From the NCBI GenBank assembly GCA_011523265.1, contig WTHD01000026.1:1-34785 (forward strand): a stretch of 34,785 nt of DNA, read 5' to 3'. Positions 7,974-16,134 of this stretch are shown here, in pieces; position 1 is the first letter of the stretch; each line of letters starts with the position of its first letter. Origin of the DNA: Candidatus Binatota bacterium (GTDB lineage: Bacteria > Desulfobacterota > Binatia > Bin18). The notes beneath the pieces were generated by a model. It was not told the DNA's origin, searched no databases, and was given only the letters and a program-made list of their open reading frames with translations. The position numbers were made by a program, and so were the translations under genes.

Positions 7974-9189
7974 CGTCCGTCTTCAGTATCTCATCCAGCG
8001 CGGCTAACAAGGCGTCAATGTCGTCCCGGCTGGTATAGTAATGAATCGAGACCCGCAGCCCGCCGACCCCGGAGCAGTACCGCACGGTCGGATAAATATT
8101 CCGGGCTTCCAGCGCCTGATTGAGTTGATGGACCCGGTCCGCGTCCGCAAACGGCTCGCAGGTGACAATGCCCGACCGCAGCGCGTGCGCCTCTTGGGTC
8201 CAGACCTTGATGTCGCGGCGTTTCAGCTCCTCTATCAGAACGTCGCCCAGCGACAGAATATGCTCGGTGACGGCGGCCGAGTCGAGTTGATTGACATAGG
8301 CCAGTGACTCTGCTAGGCCCGCGGTCCCGAGATTTTTGGGCATGCCATGGACCTCGAACCGGCGGGCGTCCGAGGCCAGGGGCAGGGACATAAAGGGCGT
8401 CAGCCCTGGGTCGCCAAGATAGCGGAGCCACCCTTCCGGCGGCTCGGCCAGCGCGAACAGGCCGTGCGCCAAGCCCGGTTCGACCTGCTGCTGGACTTCC
8501 GAACGGATGTATAGCAGCCCGATATTGAACGGCGCGTTCAGCCATTTCTGGGCACCTGCGGCGAGAAAGTCGACGCGCAGATTTGAAACATCGAGCGGCA
8601 GGGCGCCCAACTGCTGAATGGCGTCCACCACCAGAAAACACTCCCGCTCTTCGGCCAGGTGTGAAAACGCGGCCAGGTCCATACGCAGGCCGTTGATCCA
8701 TTGCACCGAACTCACCACGATCGCGCGGGTATGTTGGTCCATCAAGCGGGCATAGTCATCCACACCAATCAGGCCGTCCCGATGACGCGCAACCCGAACC
8801 TCAACCGCCTGCTGCTTCTGGGAGTGGGCGGCGCTGATGGCAACCTGCGGATACTCCAGGTCGCACAGCACGATATTATCACCAGGGGCAAAAGGAATAG
8901 CGGCCAGGGCGGTATTCAGCCCCATGGTGGTATCGTCGGTAAAGGCGATTTCCGTGGGCTGAGCCCTGAGCAGCCGAGCGGCTTCCTGTCTGGCCTGAAC
9001 GCTCGGCTTGCCGAGCGCCTGATAATAGGCTGGGTAGCCCATCTCAGCCGGCCCCTGACCGAGCAGGGTCGCCGCGCGTTGGACGGCCTGGGTTGCGGAC
9101 CTCGGCGGCAGCCCAATCCCGGCAGCATTCAGATAGACCTGTTGCGTCGTTCCCGGAAAATCCGCGCGTACCGCGTTCACGTCAAACAT
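7948..9189 (-). CDS. Class V aminotransferase (cysteine-desulfurase/epimerase-like)
   Basis: A 413-residue fold-type I PLP enzyme. YLNAAGIGLPP at the N-terminus, TTMGLNTAL, the PLP-contacting Asp in DAIQQLGALPLDV, and the Schiff-base Lys215 in AAGAQKWLNAP are visible. The family includes cysteine desulfurases, isopenicillin-N epimerase-like enzymes and kynureninase relatives. A catalytic Cys loop of a classical IscS is not evident, so the substrate is open. I chose the ATG at 9189 because GGGAGGGAGT precedes it and residues then match the usual start (FDVNAVRADFPG). An upstream in-frame ATG at 9249 has no such site. It is coupled to the HAD gene downstream. Confidence 0.85.
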   Translation of the reverse strand: MFDVNAVRADFPGTTQQVYLNAAGIGLPPRSATQAVQRAATLLGQGPAEMGYPAYYQALGKPSVQARQEAARLLRAQPTEIAFTDDTTMGLNTALAAIPFAPGDNIVLCDLEYPQVAISAAHSQKQQAVEVRVARHRDGLIGVDDYARLMDQHTRAIVVSSVQWINGLRMDLAAFSHLAEERECFLVVDAIQQLGALPLDVSNLRVDFLAAGAQKWLNAPFNIGLLYIRSEVQQQVEPGLAHGLFALAEPPEGWLRYLGDPGLTPFMSLPLASDARRFEVHGMPKNLGTAGLAESLAYVNQLDSAAVTEHILSLGDVLIEELKRRDIKVWTQEAHALRSGIVTCEPFADADRVHQLNQALEARNIYPTVRYCSGVGGLRVSIHYYTSRDDIDALLAALDEILKTDDGYARHIF

Positions 9190-9279
9190 ACTCCCTCCCA
9201 AAGCACCAGCGCTGTCAAACTCCGCCCACCATCGATTGGCTCGGCGCATTTGTCAACAAAGACCCTACGCAGCGTGACT

Positions 9280-9834
9280 TCAATGATACACCACGCGCTC
9301 TTCACCGGACGAGGTAATGGCACTCAGCAGGCGGTCAATGGCGATCCGAAGCTGTCGCTCGTTCTCTTTGAGCCGAGGCTCTCCGTCAGTACTTGGTCGG
9401 CTCTCTCCGGCTCGCTCCCGAAAGGCGTCGAGCTGGATTTCCAGGCGCTCGGCAAGTAAACGATCCGTGTCCGCCAAGGCGGGCAGGCTGAGGCGTCCGG
9501 TGTCGAATTCATCGGCAACAGTCAGCAAACGGTTGAGCAGGCCGGTGTGGTATTTGCCAACTTCTGTCAGCAGGGACGAGTGGTGACGAATGGGCTTGAG
9601 AAAAAAGGCACTCCCAAACGCCCGGACAGCCCCGGTCAGGTCGCCGCGTTCAAGCAGTTCATCGCCGCGCTGACAGCGCAGACTCTGACGGCGAAAAGCC
9701 GCCCGTTCAAACAGGCCGCCAAAGGAAGCCCGGAATCCCCCAAGGAAAATCTTGCCCAAGATATAAATGAGGCCAATACTGATGGCCAGAAAGCTCAGGC
9801 TCAGGAGCAGCGTGAGAGCAGACACGTCCGGCAT
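9280..9834 (-). CDS. Hypothetical membrane-anchored protein
   Basis: This 184-residue protein starts with one hydrophobic segment (about residues 5-32, ALTLLLSLSFLAISIGLIYI), followed by a helical, charged cytoplasmic or periplasmic part. CQRGDELLERGDLTGAVRAF with AFFLKP resembles a single TPR-like helix pair, and the C-terminal half has heptad-like Leu spacing (LPALADTDRLLAERLEI). An AAGAGGTGG stretch lies before the start. It sits between the NYN-domain gene and the aminotransferase, same strand, with gaps near 100 bp. No family recognised; the TPR reading is inference. Confidence 0.7.
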   Translation of the reverse strand: MPDVSALTLLLSLSFLAISIGLIYILGKIFLGGFRASFGGLFERAAFRRQSLRCQRGDELLERGDLTGAVRAFGSAFFLKPIRHHSSLLTEVGKYHTGLLNRLLTVADEFDTGRLSLPALADTDRLLAERLEIQLDAFRERAGESRPSTDGEPRLKENERQLRIAIDRLLSAITSSGEERVVYH

Positions 9835-9948
9835 GCCGTTACCTTACCACCTCTTATACGGGAGGGTAGTGGGGAATAACCCAGAGGCAGCATTACCCAC
9901 TGGGAGAGGCTTTCTTTTCCGTTCGTTCTCACGCACTGTAGTAGATCA

Positions 9949-10722
9949 TCATTTTTTCTTGGTGTCCGCGGTTTTTCCCGAGGTCTTGCTCTTCTTGATT
10001 TTGCGGCGGATGTACACCGTACCGCCCGATTCCTTCCTGATTTCAAAACTACCGGACTTTTCGGCCAACGTACTCAGATTGGAACAGCCGTAAGTCCGTG
10101 GGTCGAAGTCCGGCGCGGCCCCGAATATACGACTCCCGACATTACTGAGATGAACCCAACCGTCATCGTCCGCGTCCTCCATCGCCTTGGTGATAACCTT
10201 CACAGCCTTGGAGGGAGATTCTTTTTTCGACTCCTTCGTCGGCGAGGCGGTCGCTCCGTCTCCCTTTTCATCCTCGGTTTCGGTTAGATTTTCCACATAG
10301 ATAAACCGGTTACAGGCGCTACGGAATGCTTCCGGGGTCTTACGCTCACCAAAGCCGTAGACCACAAGCCCGTCCTCCCGCAACCGCTGCGCCAGACGAG
10401 TGAAATCGCTGTCGGAGCTAACGAGGCAAAATCCGTCGAGCTTGCCCTTGTGCATGAGATCCATAGCGTCGATCACCAACGCGATGTCGGCAGCGTTCTT
10501 GCCCGTGGTGTTGTTACGCTGTTGATGCTGCAGGATCGCGAGCGATTGTATCGCACTGTTCCATCCAGAAAGACGGCTACCTGAAAAGTCGCCGTAAATT
10601 CGCCGGACGTTGGCTTCGCCAAGCTTGACGATCTCCTCGAATATCGCGTGGGCATGGCGCGCGCTGGTATTGTCGGCATCGATCAGTACCGCCAAGCTTG
10701 GCGGTTGTCCATGTCCCTGCAT
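9949..10722 (-). CDS. NYN-domain/OST-HTH protein (LabA-DUF88 type)
   Basis: The 257-residue protein has an N-terminal NYN nuclease domain (PIN-like): LAVLIDADN with Asp15 and Asp17, ADIALVIDAMDLM, and LVSSDSDFTRLAQRLRE supply the expected acidic cluster for metal-dependent RNA cleavage. A charged linker leads to a C-terminal OST-HTH (LOTUS) RNA-binding domain at about 170-245 (WVHLSNVGSRIFG, then SGGTVYIRRK) and a Lys-rich tail. Such proteins are predicted RNases or RNA-binding factors. AAGGGGAAG is directly upstream of the ATG, a short spacing. The target is unknown. Confidence 0.9.
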   Translation of the reverse strand: MQGHGQPPSLAVLIDADNTSARHAHAIFEEIVKLGEANVRRIYGDFSGSRLSGWNSAIQSLAILQHQQRNNTTGKNAADIALVIDAMDLMHKGKLDGFCLVSSDSDFTRLAQRLREDGLVVYGFGERKTPEAFRSACNRFIYVENLTETEDEKGDGATASPTKESKKESPSKAVKVITKAMEDADDDGWVHLSNVGSRIFGAAPDFDPRTYGCSNLSTLAEKSGSFEIRKESGGTVYIRRKIKKSKTSGKTADTKKK

Positions 10723-10731
10723 CTTCCCCTT

Positions 10732-10980
10732 TCAGCGCCGGTCCGGGCCGGTCATTCGTCCGGTTTCTCGCGCAGCGTTTCCATCGTGTCCGGCACCGAG
10801 GCGCGTATCGGTCATTGACAGTTCGCCCACCGCCCGCAAACTGGGATCGTCGATTTTGGCGCTGCGCTTGATCCGGTCGATTAATGACGACAGCGTGCGT
10901 GCCTCGGCGGCGGATATTTTGCCTCGATGGGGGCTGCTATTCAATGCCTTGCTCAATATACTCGCGGGAAAACCTGACAT
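10732..10980 (-). CDS. Possible small hypothetical protein
   Basis: An 82-codon frame that begins inside the 3' end of the carbonic anhydrase gene (44-bp overlap) and ends 9 bp before the NYN start. The middle (SAAEARTLSSLIDRIKRSAK) reads like a real amphipathic helix with codon use like its neighbours, while the ends are less convincing. If real, translation would be coupled to the upstream gene. It is not a recognised family. The alternative is a 200-bp spacer with chance coding. Confidence 0.35.
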   Translation of the reverse strand: MSGFPASILSKALNSSPHRGKISAAEARTLSSLIDRIKRSAKIDDPSLRAVGELSMTDTRLGAGHDGNAARETGRMTGPDRR

Positions 10981-11455
10981 AATTATTTGCCGAGCGGTGG
11001 AGCGATGTCACTTCCTCGGGAGTGAGCGAGCGCACGACTTTGCCCGGATTCCCAAGTACCAGCGAATGGGGCGGGATCTTCGTTCGCGGGGTCACCACCG
11101 CGCCGGCGCCGACCAGACATTCTTTTCCCACTTCAGCCCCGTCCAGGACAATCGCGCCCATGCCGACCAGGGTGAAATCACCAATGGTGCAGGCATGGAC
11201 CACGACATTATGGGCGACCGACACGCCGTCCCCAAGAATGGTTGGGATGCCGCCGCTAAAGACATGAACAGTGGTGTTGTCCTGGATGTTGACCCGTGCC
11301 CCAATGCGGATCGCGCACACATCACCACGGACCACGGCATTAAACCAGACGCTGGATTCCGGACCGATCCGAACATCGCCGATAATCTGGGCACTCTGCT
11401 GGATATAGGCGCTGGAATCGATCTGCGGGGTCCTCCCATGGTGCGTGATAATCAT
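10937..11455 (-). CDS. Gamma-class carbonic-anhydrase-like protein
   Basis: A 172-residue left-handed beta-helix protein of the gamma-CA/YrdA/PaaY group. Hexapeptide-type repeats run through IIGDVRIGPESSVWFNAVVRGDV and on. Three His positioned as zinc ligands are His64 (NTTVH), His82 (SVAHN) and His87 (VVVHA). The C-terminal helix HRSANNYVRFSREY is typical. Members form trimers in the cytoplasm; some hydrate CO2 and others are thioesterases or have no known activity. It is the first gene of the minus-strand run and divergent from the VWA gene. Fold and ligands are clear; catalysis is inference. Confidence 0.92.
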   Translation of the reverse strand: MIITHHGRTPQIDSSAYIQQSAQIIGDVRIGPESSVWFNAVVRGDVCAIRIGARVNIQDNTTVHVFSGGIPTILGDGVSVAHNVVVHACTIGDFTLVGMGAIVLDGAEVGKECLVGAGAVVTPRTKIPPHSLVLGNPGKVVRSLTPEEVTSLHRSANNYVRFSREYIEQGIE

Positions 11456-11611
11456 AGCCGTCTCCGTTCTGTCGGATCGTCTTAAGCGCTGGCTTCCCCT
11501 GGGTCAAGGAGACTGGCCCACGGCGGGATGGCCAGTCCATGCGCCATTCCCTCTTGTTCCCATGTAGAGAAGGGTTTAAGGTCGGACACAGAGACGATAA
11601 GCAGGCGTACC

Positions 11612-12766
11612 ATGAGCCGGACTTCTCTTTTCGCTAGCCTCGTGTGTGGGGCAGGACTCGTCCTCCTGAGCGCGACCCAGGCTTTGACCCAGGAAAGAAC
11701 GCTGCAAACCGAAGGCTGGCAAGGCAAACGGCCGCCGCCCGTGGAGCAGCGGACCCTCACTCCAGCCCCCCAACGACTGGCTCCCTCCGGTAAGCAGGTA
11801 CTCGAAATTCCCGTCCAGCCCCAACGTCCCGCCCTTCCGTCGCCAAGTCAGCAAGCGAGCCTTCCGCCGCGCCCTCAGCCCCTCCGCCCGCCTCCCAAGC
11901 AACTTGTGACCGTCACCGTGACGGATCAAAACGGCGGTTATGTGCCCGGCCTGCAAACGGGCGATTTTGTGGTGTATGAGGGCGATACACGCCAGGAGAT
12001 TACCTACTTCAATACCGGCGAGAATGAGCCGGTCAGCCTGGGCTTAATCGTGGATTCGAGCGGCAGCATGCAGAACAAAATCGGGCATGCCCGCCACGCC
12101 CTACAGCGCTTTATCAACTCGATTAAGCCACAGGATGAGGGCTTCCTGGTCGGATTCAGCGCGCAGCCGTTTGTGCTGCAAGACTTCACCGACAGTCGGA
12201 TGCTCCTGGCCCAGGGCATCGGCCTCCTCCGTCCACGGGGTGGGACCTCCCTGTACGACGCGATTCTCACCGGCCTGCGACGGATGCGGCAGGGCAAACA
12301 CCGCAAGAAAGCCCTGATTGTGATGACGGACGGCATGGATACCGCAAGCCTGTCTTCCCTCGCACAGACGATTGCCGTCTCGCAACGGGCCGGTGTGCTG
12401 ATTTACACGATTGGGATTGGCAATCCGCACCATCGCCTCACGCCCGGTGGAAGCGGTTTCGCCATCGGCCCCTTTGGCGTTGTCGTTGGCGGCGGGCGGG
12501 ATGATCGCGTGGATTCACGAACGCTTCGGCGGTTGAGTGACGAAACCGGCGGACGCCACTTCCTGCTCAATACCCGGGATGTGCTCAGCAGCAGAACCGT
12601 GCTTGATACGGCGACCCAGACCATCTCGCGCGAGCTCCGCTTCCAGTACAGTCTCGGCTATATGTCCTCGGGGAGTGGCAATCAGTACCGGAGTGTCCGC
12701 GTAGAAAGCACCCGGCCTGATGTCGTGGTCCGCACGCAAAAGGGCTACGCGGTCGAGAAAGAGTGA
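11612..12766 (+). CDS. Secreted VWA-domain protein (TIGR03436-like)
   Basis: A 384-residue exported protein. It starts with a signal peptide (MSRTSLFASLVCGAGLVLL, cleavage likely after SATQA or nearby). A Pro/Gln-rich linker follows to about residue 90, then a short beta-domain (VTVTDQNGGYVPGL, DFVVYEGDTRQEI), then a von Willebrand A domain with a complete MIDAS DSSGS (Asp148-Ser152) and MTDGMDT. This architecture is known mostly from Acidobacteria-type VWFA-related proteins. Its role outside the membrane is probably adhesion or complex assembly through a bound metal. The ATG at 11612 was chosen because it starts the signal peptide; an in-frame ATG at 11528 would bury it. A large inverted repeat covers the stop codon. 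Confidence 0.88.
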   Translation: MSRTSLFASLVCGAGLVLLSATQALTQERTLQTEGWQGKRPPPVEQRTLTPAPQRLAPSGKQVLEIPVQPQRPALPSPSQQASLPPRPQPLRPPPKQLVTVTVTDQNGGYVPGLQTGDFVVYEGDTRQEITYFNTGENEPVSLGLIVDSSGSMQNKIGHARHALQRFINSIKPQDEGFLVGFSAQPFVLQDFTDSRMLLAQGIGLLRPRGGTSLYDAILTGLRRMRQGKHRKKALIVMTDGMDTASLSSLAQTIAVSQRAGVLIYTIGIGNPHHRLTPGGSGFAIGPFGVVVGGGRDDRVDSRTLRRLSDETGGRHFLLNTRDVLSSRTVLDTATQTISRELRFQYSLGYMSSGSGNQYRSVRVESTRPDVVVRTQKGYAVEKE

Positions 12767-12814
12767 ACGTGTCCTCCAATGAGCATGGATAATGCTGGAC
12801 ACGTTTACTCTTTG
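12761..12814. terminator. Large inverted repeat over the VWA stop codon, possible bidirectional terminator
   Basis: GAGTGAACGTGTCC (12761-12774) pairs with GGACACGTTTACTC (12797-12810) at 13 of 14 positions. Inside the loop AGCAT and ATGCT form a second 5-bp stem. The left arm contains the VWA stop codon. A short T-rich run follows. It lies between convergent genes, so termination on both strands is the simplest reading, though the T tract is weak. Confidence 0.5.
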
Positions 12815-12831
12815 TAGCGCGGCAGACGGCG

Positions 12832-13215
12832 TTATTTTTTCTTCAGCAGATTCTCGCGGACCTTTTCGCGGTCGAGCGGCGTTGTTGCCAGCGTATCAAA
12901 GATGCTGGCAAGGGCTTGGACACAGCGGACAAAATCCGGCCAGACCGCCTGGGGACTGGTAAAGGTCAGGTGGGTCGAATGCACGCCTTCGTGGGTATGC
13001 GCCTCTCCGCCGTCACGCGCGCTTTTAACATCAAACGGCCGCGCCGTTGTTGTCATCGTGAGGTGGAAGACGTCTGAGTCCTCCTCACCCACCGGACGAC
13101 GCAGCTCCATGGATAAGCCGCCATCGCCACCGTCTACCTCAACGATATACCACTCGCCCGGATAGGCGCTGGAGACCTTGATTTTGGGAAGCTTTTCAGT
13201 TGGGTCGGTTGCCAT
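12832..13215 (-). CDS. Hypothetical protein
   Basis: A 127-residue soluble protein that I do not recognise. It reads as a beta-rich N-terminal part (YPGEWYIVEVDGG, LSMELRRP, VFHLTMTTT), an EAHTHEGVHSTHLTF segment with four His, and a C-terminal helix (PDFVRCVQALASIFDTLA) ending in KKK. The His cluster could bind metal but has no known motif spacing. AGGTAG lies upstream of the ATG. It is convergent with the VWA gene and preceded by a terminator, so it probably has its own promoter between 13216 and 13234. Confidence 0.7.
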   Translation of the reverse strand: MATDPTEKLPKIKVSSAYPGEWYIVEVDGGDGGLSMELRRPVGEEDSDVFHLTMTTTARPFDVKSARDGGEAHTHEGVHSTHLTFTSPQAVWPDFVRCVQALASIFDTLATTPLDREKVRENLLKKK

Positions 13216-13224
13216 AAGTTACTA

Positions 13225-13260
13225 CCTAAAAAATAGGAAGGCCCTTCACAGGGCCTTCCT
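13225..13260 (-). terminator. Intrinsic terminator (minus strand)
   Basis: A perfect 11-bp stem, AGGAAGGCCCT (13235-13245) with AGGGCCTTCCT (13250-13260), has a 4-nt loop. The A-rich run at 13225-13234 gives the U tract for minus-strand transcripts. It sits directly after the stop of the small frame at 13260-13445 and before the gene at 12832-13215. Confidence 0.85.
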
Positions 13261-13445
13261 CATTTGAATTCGCTCGCCTGTGGATCAACTTCCGGGTTGA
13301 TCCTGTCTACCTCGCAGTAGCGTCCGCGTCCGGAGTATGGAAGTTCAAGGGACCGCCAGGAAAGCGTGTAAGCTTCCTCGCGCTCATTTTCAACGACTTC
13401 CATGCTTGGCTGGGAACCCCATTCCTGACCGTGAACCCTAGGCAA
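13260..13445 (-). CDS. Possible small hypothetical protein
   Basis: A 61-codon frame from a TTG at 13445, with AGAAAGAG upstream; an internal ATG at about 13400 would give 47 residues (MEVVENEREEAYTLSW onward). The stop codon touches the stem of a strong minus-strand terminator, which is the main argument that something on this strand is transcribed here. The protein is polar and acidic (VDRINPEVDPQASEF) with no known motif. It could also be the tail of a decayed gene, since the frame is closed just upstream by TAA. Confidence 0.35.
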   Translation of the reverse strand: MPRVHGQEWGSQPSMEVVENEREEAYTLSWRSLELPYSGRGRYCEVDRINPEVDPQASEFK

Positions 13446-13670
13446 AGCTCTTTCTGGGACGACTTTTTAGCAAAACAACAGAAGAGCGTCAATAACCAAA
13501 TAGCATTTTGGAAAAGTTTTTTCAAAAAAAGTCCTTTTGGAATAGGGAGTTCGTCAACTTAAAATGGTGTTGCTAAAAATGCATGTCCCAAAATAACAGA
13601 ATGTTCTAAATTCAACCCACAGCTCTGGACCAATGCGACATCAACAGTACTTTTTGTGAATCCTCAGGTA

Positions 13671-13699
13671 TTGACCCTGGGAGTTGAGTTCGCTAGGCT
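13671..13699 (+). promoter_or_regulatory. Candidate sigma-70 promoter
   Basis: TTGACC (13671-13676) and TAGGCT (13694-13699) are separated by 17 bp. The -35 matches five of six consensus bases and the -10 three of six. The element lies upstream of a terminator with no gene between. The AT-rich stretch 13446-13670 before it holds no credible gene. Confidence 0.4.
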
Positions 13700-13704
13700 G
13701 CCGG

Positions 13705-13782
13705 GTGCATTGAGACGTCTGGAGTGTGGGAACCCCGCCGTCTTGAGCCCTAGGCCCGGATGCTTCATCCGGGCCTTTTTTT
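13705..13782 (+). ncRNA. Candidate small RNA with its own promoter and terminator
   Basis: Between the promoter at 13671-13699 and the terminator at 13752-13782 there is no open frame, but the sequence can fold. TGAGACG pairs with CGTCTTG (with G-U pairs), and inside it GTGGG-AAC-CCCGC forms a hairpin, followed by the terminator stem. The product would be about 78 nt. No known RNA family was recognised: it lacks the signal-recognition-particle core, and I could not match 6S RNA. A longer transcript beginning further left is possible. Confidence 0.4.
13752..13782 (+). terminator. Strong intrinsic terminator
   Basis: A perfect 11-bp stem, AGGCCCGGATG (13752-13762) with CATCCGGGCCT (13766-13776), has a 3-nt loop and runs into seven T. 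It lies 74 bp before the beta-helix gene and has no plus-strand protein gene upstream for about one kilobase, so it points to a short RNA. Confidence 0.9.
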
Positions 13783-13855
13783 GACTCTTCTCCGTATGTT
13801 TTTCAGGCGCTTCAGTATTTTTTCATACCGACCGACACTATGTTAAGGAAAAACG

Positions 13856-15121
13856 ATGAAGACGATCTTTGTCTCGCCTCACGCTGCTGGTGCCGATGCG
13901 CGTTCGCTCTCAGAAGCCCTCCAACAGGCTCAGCCGGACGATGTTATCCTGGTCGAGCCCGGCCGCTACTCCCCGTCTCTGACCGGAGAGCGTTTGCCCT
14001 TAACCATTCCGCCCGGCGTCCGGGTTCAAGGCGCTGCCAGGCAGGAATGCATTATTGACGGAGAAGGACACTTCTCCCCTTCCTTTCATCCGATCCAACC
14101 GGCGCAGTCGGTCGTCGTTCTCACAGACGGGACGAGTCTGAGTGGCGTGACCGTCACCCAGGGCGGCGGCCACGGGATTGGCGTTCCCCCGGCCGCCTCG
14201 GTTACGGTTCGCTCGTGCACGATCAGCAACCACGGGGATCACGGCATTTTCCTCTGCGGGGTGACCGCGGCGGCCGTAACAGGATGTGATTTTTCAGACA
14301 ACGGGCTGGAACGCTTCGAGCCGTCCCTGCCACGCGGAACGGGTGCGCGCCAGGGTCATCATATTTTTGCCGAAGCCCGGACCGGCCAGCGTAACCATCT
14401 CTTCGTTACCGACAATACCATGCACCGCTGCTTTGCCGATGGTCTCGCCTTTATCTGTTTCTTTCCCGAACCGGACGCGGTGTCCTTTGACGCCACGATC
14501 CTGCGCAATACGATTGAAGACTGTGAAAGGGGCGGCCTGCTGTTTTCGTGTTCTTTCGGACCGTCGTCCAACCGGCAGGCGCTGACCGTCGCGGACAACA
14601 CCCTCCGGGGGAACAAACAGTTCGGTATCAACATCCTGACCGCCATTCCCCTGGCGGACAAGGTGCCCCAGCACGGTCGGCTCACCGCCCTGCTCGCGGG
14701 CAATACAATCACCAACAGTCCGGTGGGCATTGCCGTCCACGGGGCGCTGGGAGAGGCCCGGCATAACACCTGTCGCGTCGTGATTGACCGGAACGAGATT
14801 GCGGACTGGAAAGCCCACGCGGTCCGTCTGGTCGGTGGGTCCGGCCTGGACAACGTCGAGACCACGGACAACGAGGTTGTCGCGACGCTCTCCCGGAACG
14901 TTTTCAACGGCAAGTCGCCCGCCGTTGTCATGCAGGGCGCAGGCGGAACGACGCACAGTATTACCAGCCGGAATAGGGTCACCGCCCGCGTGCTTGCCAA
15001 CGATCTCGATAGCGCCGGCGACCAGCCGATTCTGGTCAGCGACGGCCGGCCCGATAATCAGGCCGAGGTCCAGACAGCGGGAGACCCATACGTCCGGCGG
15101 GCTGAGGACCTGCTGGGTTGA
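13856..15121 (+). CDS. Right-handed parallel beta-helix protein
   Basis: A 421-residue protein made of beta-helix coils: an N-terminal DUF1565-like start (LSEALQQAQPDDVILVEPGRY, then PPGVRVQGA), then repeated N-x-(I/V/L) turns such as VRSCTISNHGDHGIF, VTDNTMHRCFADGLAF, ILRNTIEDCERGGLLF and VADNTLRGNKQFGINI. The fold is shared by pectate-lyase-like enzymes, NosD and many adhesins. No catalytic set or signal peptide was recognised, so the protein seems cytoplasmic or exported by an unusual path. AAGGA precedes the ATG. Fold clear, function unknown. Confidence 0.82.
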   Translation: MKTIFVSPHAAGADARSLSEALQQAQPDDVILVEPGRYSPSLTGERLPLTIPPGVRVQGAARQECIIDGEGHFSPSFHPIQPAQSVVVLTDGTSLSGVTVTQGGGHGIGVPPAASVTVRSCTISNHGDHGIFLCGVTAAAVTGCDFSDNGLERFEPSLPRGTGARQGHHIFAEARTGQRNHLFVTDNTMHRCFADGLAFICFFPEPDAVSFDATILRNTIEDCERGGLLFSCSFGPSSNRQALTVADNTLRGNKQFGINILTAIPLADKVPQHGRLTALLAGNTITNSPVGIAVHGALGEARHNTCRVVIDRNEIADWKAHAVRLVGGSGLDNVETTDNEVVATLSRNVFNGKSPAVVMQGAGGTTHSITSRNRVTARVLANDLDSAGDQPILVSDGRPDNQAEVQTAGDPYVRRAEDLLG

Positions 15122-15258
15122 GCCGGACTCGCCCAACGCTTTACGGCCCCGGTCCGACGCGCTATGACGGCGGCTGGACAACGGCGGCCCAGGTGACGAC
15201 TCCTCAGACGGGAAGACTCGGCACCCTGCCGTCCTGACCGAGAAAAAGGAGGTATCGC

Positions 15259-16041
15259 ATGATTCGCTTGACCTTTGTCCTGCGGCGCAAACCGGATATG
15301 TCACGGGCCGAATTCCAAGAGTACTGGCGTAACGTCCATGGCCCCCTGGTGGCAAAGAGTTCCACCGCGCTGAACATGCTGCGCTACGTCCAGGTGCACA
15401 CCCTGGACGACCCCATCAACGACCAGCTTGCGGAAGCCCGGGGCGGCATGGAGGAACCCTATGACGGCGTGGCGGAGGTGTGGTGGCCCAACCGCGAGGC
15501 GCTCACCTCAGGCCTGGACAACGCGGCCGGTCGGGCTGCGGCAAAAGAACTCGTCGAGGATGAGGCGCGCTTCATCGATCTGGCCCATTCACCGCTCTGG
15601 TTCAACTACGAGTATCCCCAGGTCAACCCCGTACCGGAAGAGATAGTGGCGCGGGAATCCAGTCCCTTGGTGAAGATTTTCTTTTGCCTGCGCCATCCCG
15701 AGCATCTCAGCCTCGAACAGGCCCAGCTCTACTGGCGCACCAACCACGGCCCGGTGATTCGCGGCGTAGCCCAGGGCATGGGCATGCAGCGCTATTTCCA
15801 GGTGCACTACTACGCGGATGAACTCGAAGGCCCGCTCCGGGCCAGCCGCGGGACCGAGACGCCGCCCTACACCGGCCATGCCGAGGCCTGGTTCAACCGG
15901 GCCGACCTGGCCACGCTGGCCAACGTCCCGGAGGCTAAACGGGCCATGGAGATCGCGGTCGAGGACGAGTCCCACTTCATTGATTTTCCGCGCTCGGCCA
16001 TGTGGATCGCCAAAGAACGCGTCTTTATTGATCGCCGCTAG
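15259..16041 (+). CDS. Tandem EthD-domain protein
   Basis: This 260-residue protein consists of two EthD-type ferredoxin-like domains. The first begins IRLTFVLRRKPDMSRAEFQ with YWRNVHGPLV, and the second begins KIFFCLRHPEHLSLEQAQ with YWRTNHGPVI. Each contains a matching MLRYVQVH or MQRYFQVH strand and an FIDLAHSPLW or FIDFPRSAMW end. EthD domains occur alone in proteins linked to ether degradation and as dimeric alpha-beta barrels; here the dimer is made in one chain. AAAAAGGAGG sits before the ATG. It lies ahead of an amidohydrolase and near a BVMO and a cupin, which suggests a catabolic setting. Substrate unknown. Confidence 0.88.
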   Translation: MIRLTFVLRRKPDMSRAEFQEYWRNVHGPLVAKSSTALNMLRYVQVHTLDDPINDQLAEARGGMEEPYDGVAEVWWPNREALTSGLDNAAGRAAAKELVEDEARFIDLAHSPLWFNYEYPQVNPVPEEIVARESSPLVKIFFCLRHPEHLSLEQAQLYWRTNHGPVIRGVAQGMGMQRYFQVHYYADELEGPLRASRGTETPPYTGHAEAWFNRADLATLANVPEAKRAMEIAVEDESHFIDFPRSAMWIAKERVFIDRR

Positions 16042-16134
16042 GGGCCTTGCCCTGCGGGCGGGTGCAGGCTGACATCCCCCCATACGCCCGCCGCTGCCTG
16101 CATCCGTCCGGTTGAAAGGCAGAGGTTTTCGCCT

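Noticed and set aside
13307-13525. Minus-strand frame starting MKKLFQNAIWLLTLF, looking like a signal peptide
   Set aside because: AT-rich chance product; the rest of the frame is unlike a protein, and the overlapping frame ending at the terminator is better supported.
13600-13782. 6S RNA or signal-recognition-particle RNA
   Set aside because: No SRP core loop, and I could not identify the long 6S helix with its central bubble; left as unassigned small RNA.
14294-15355. 353-codon minus-strand frame
   Set aside because: Antisense to the beta-helix gene, with no recognisable motif.
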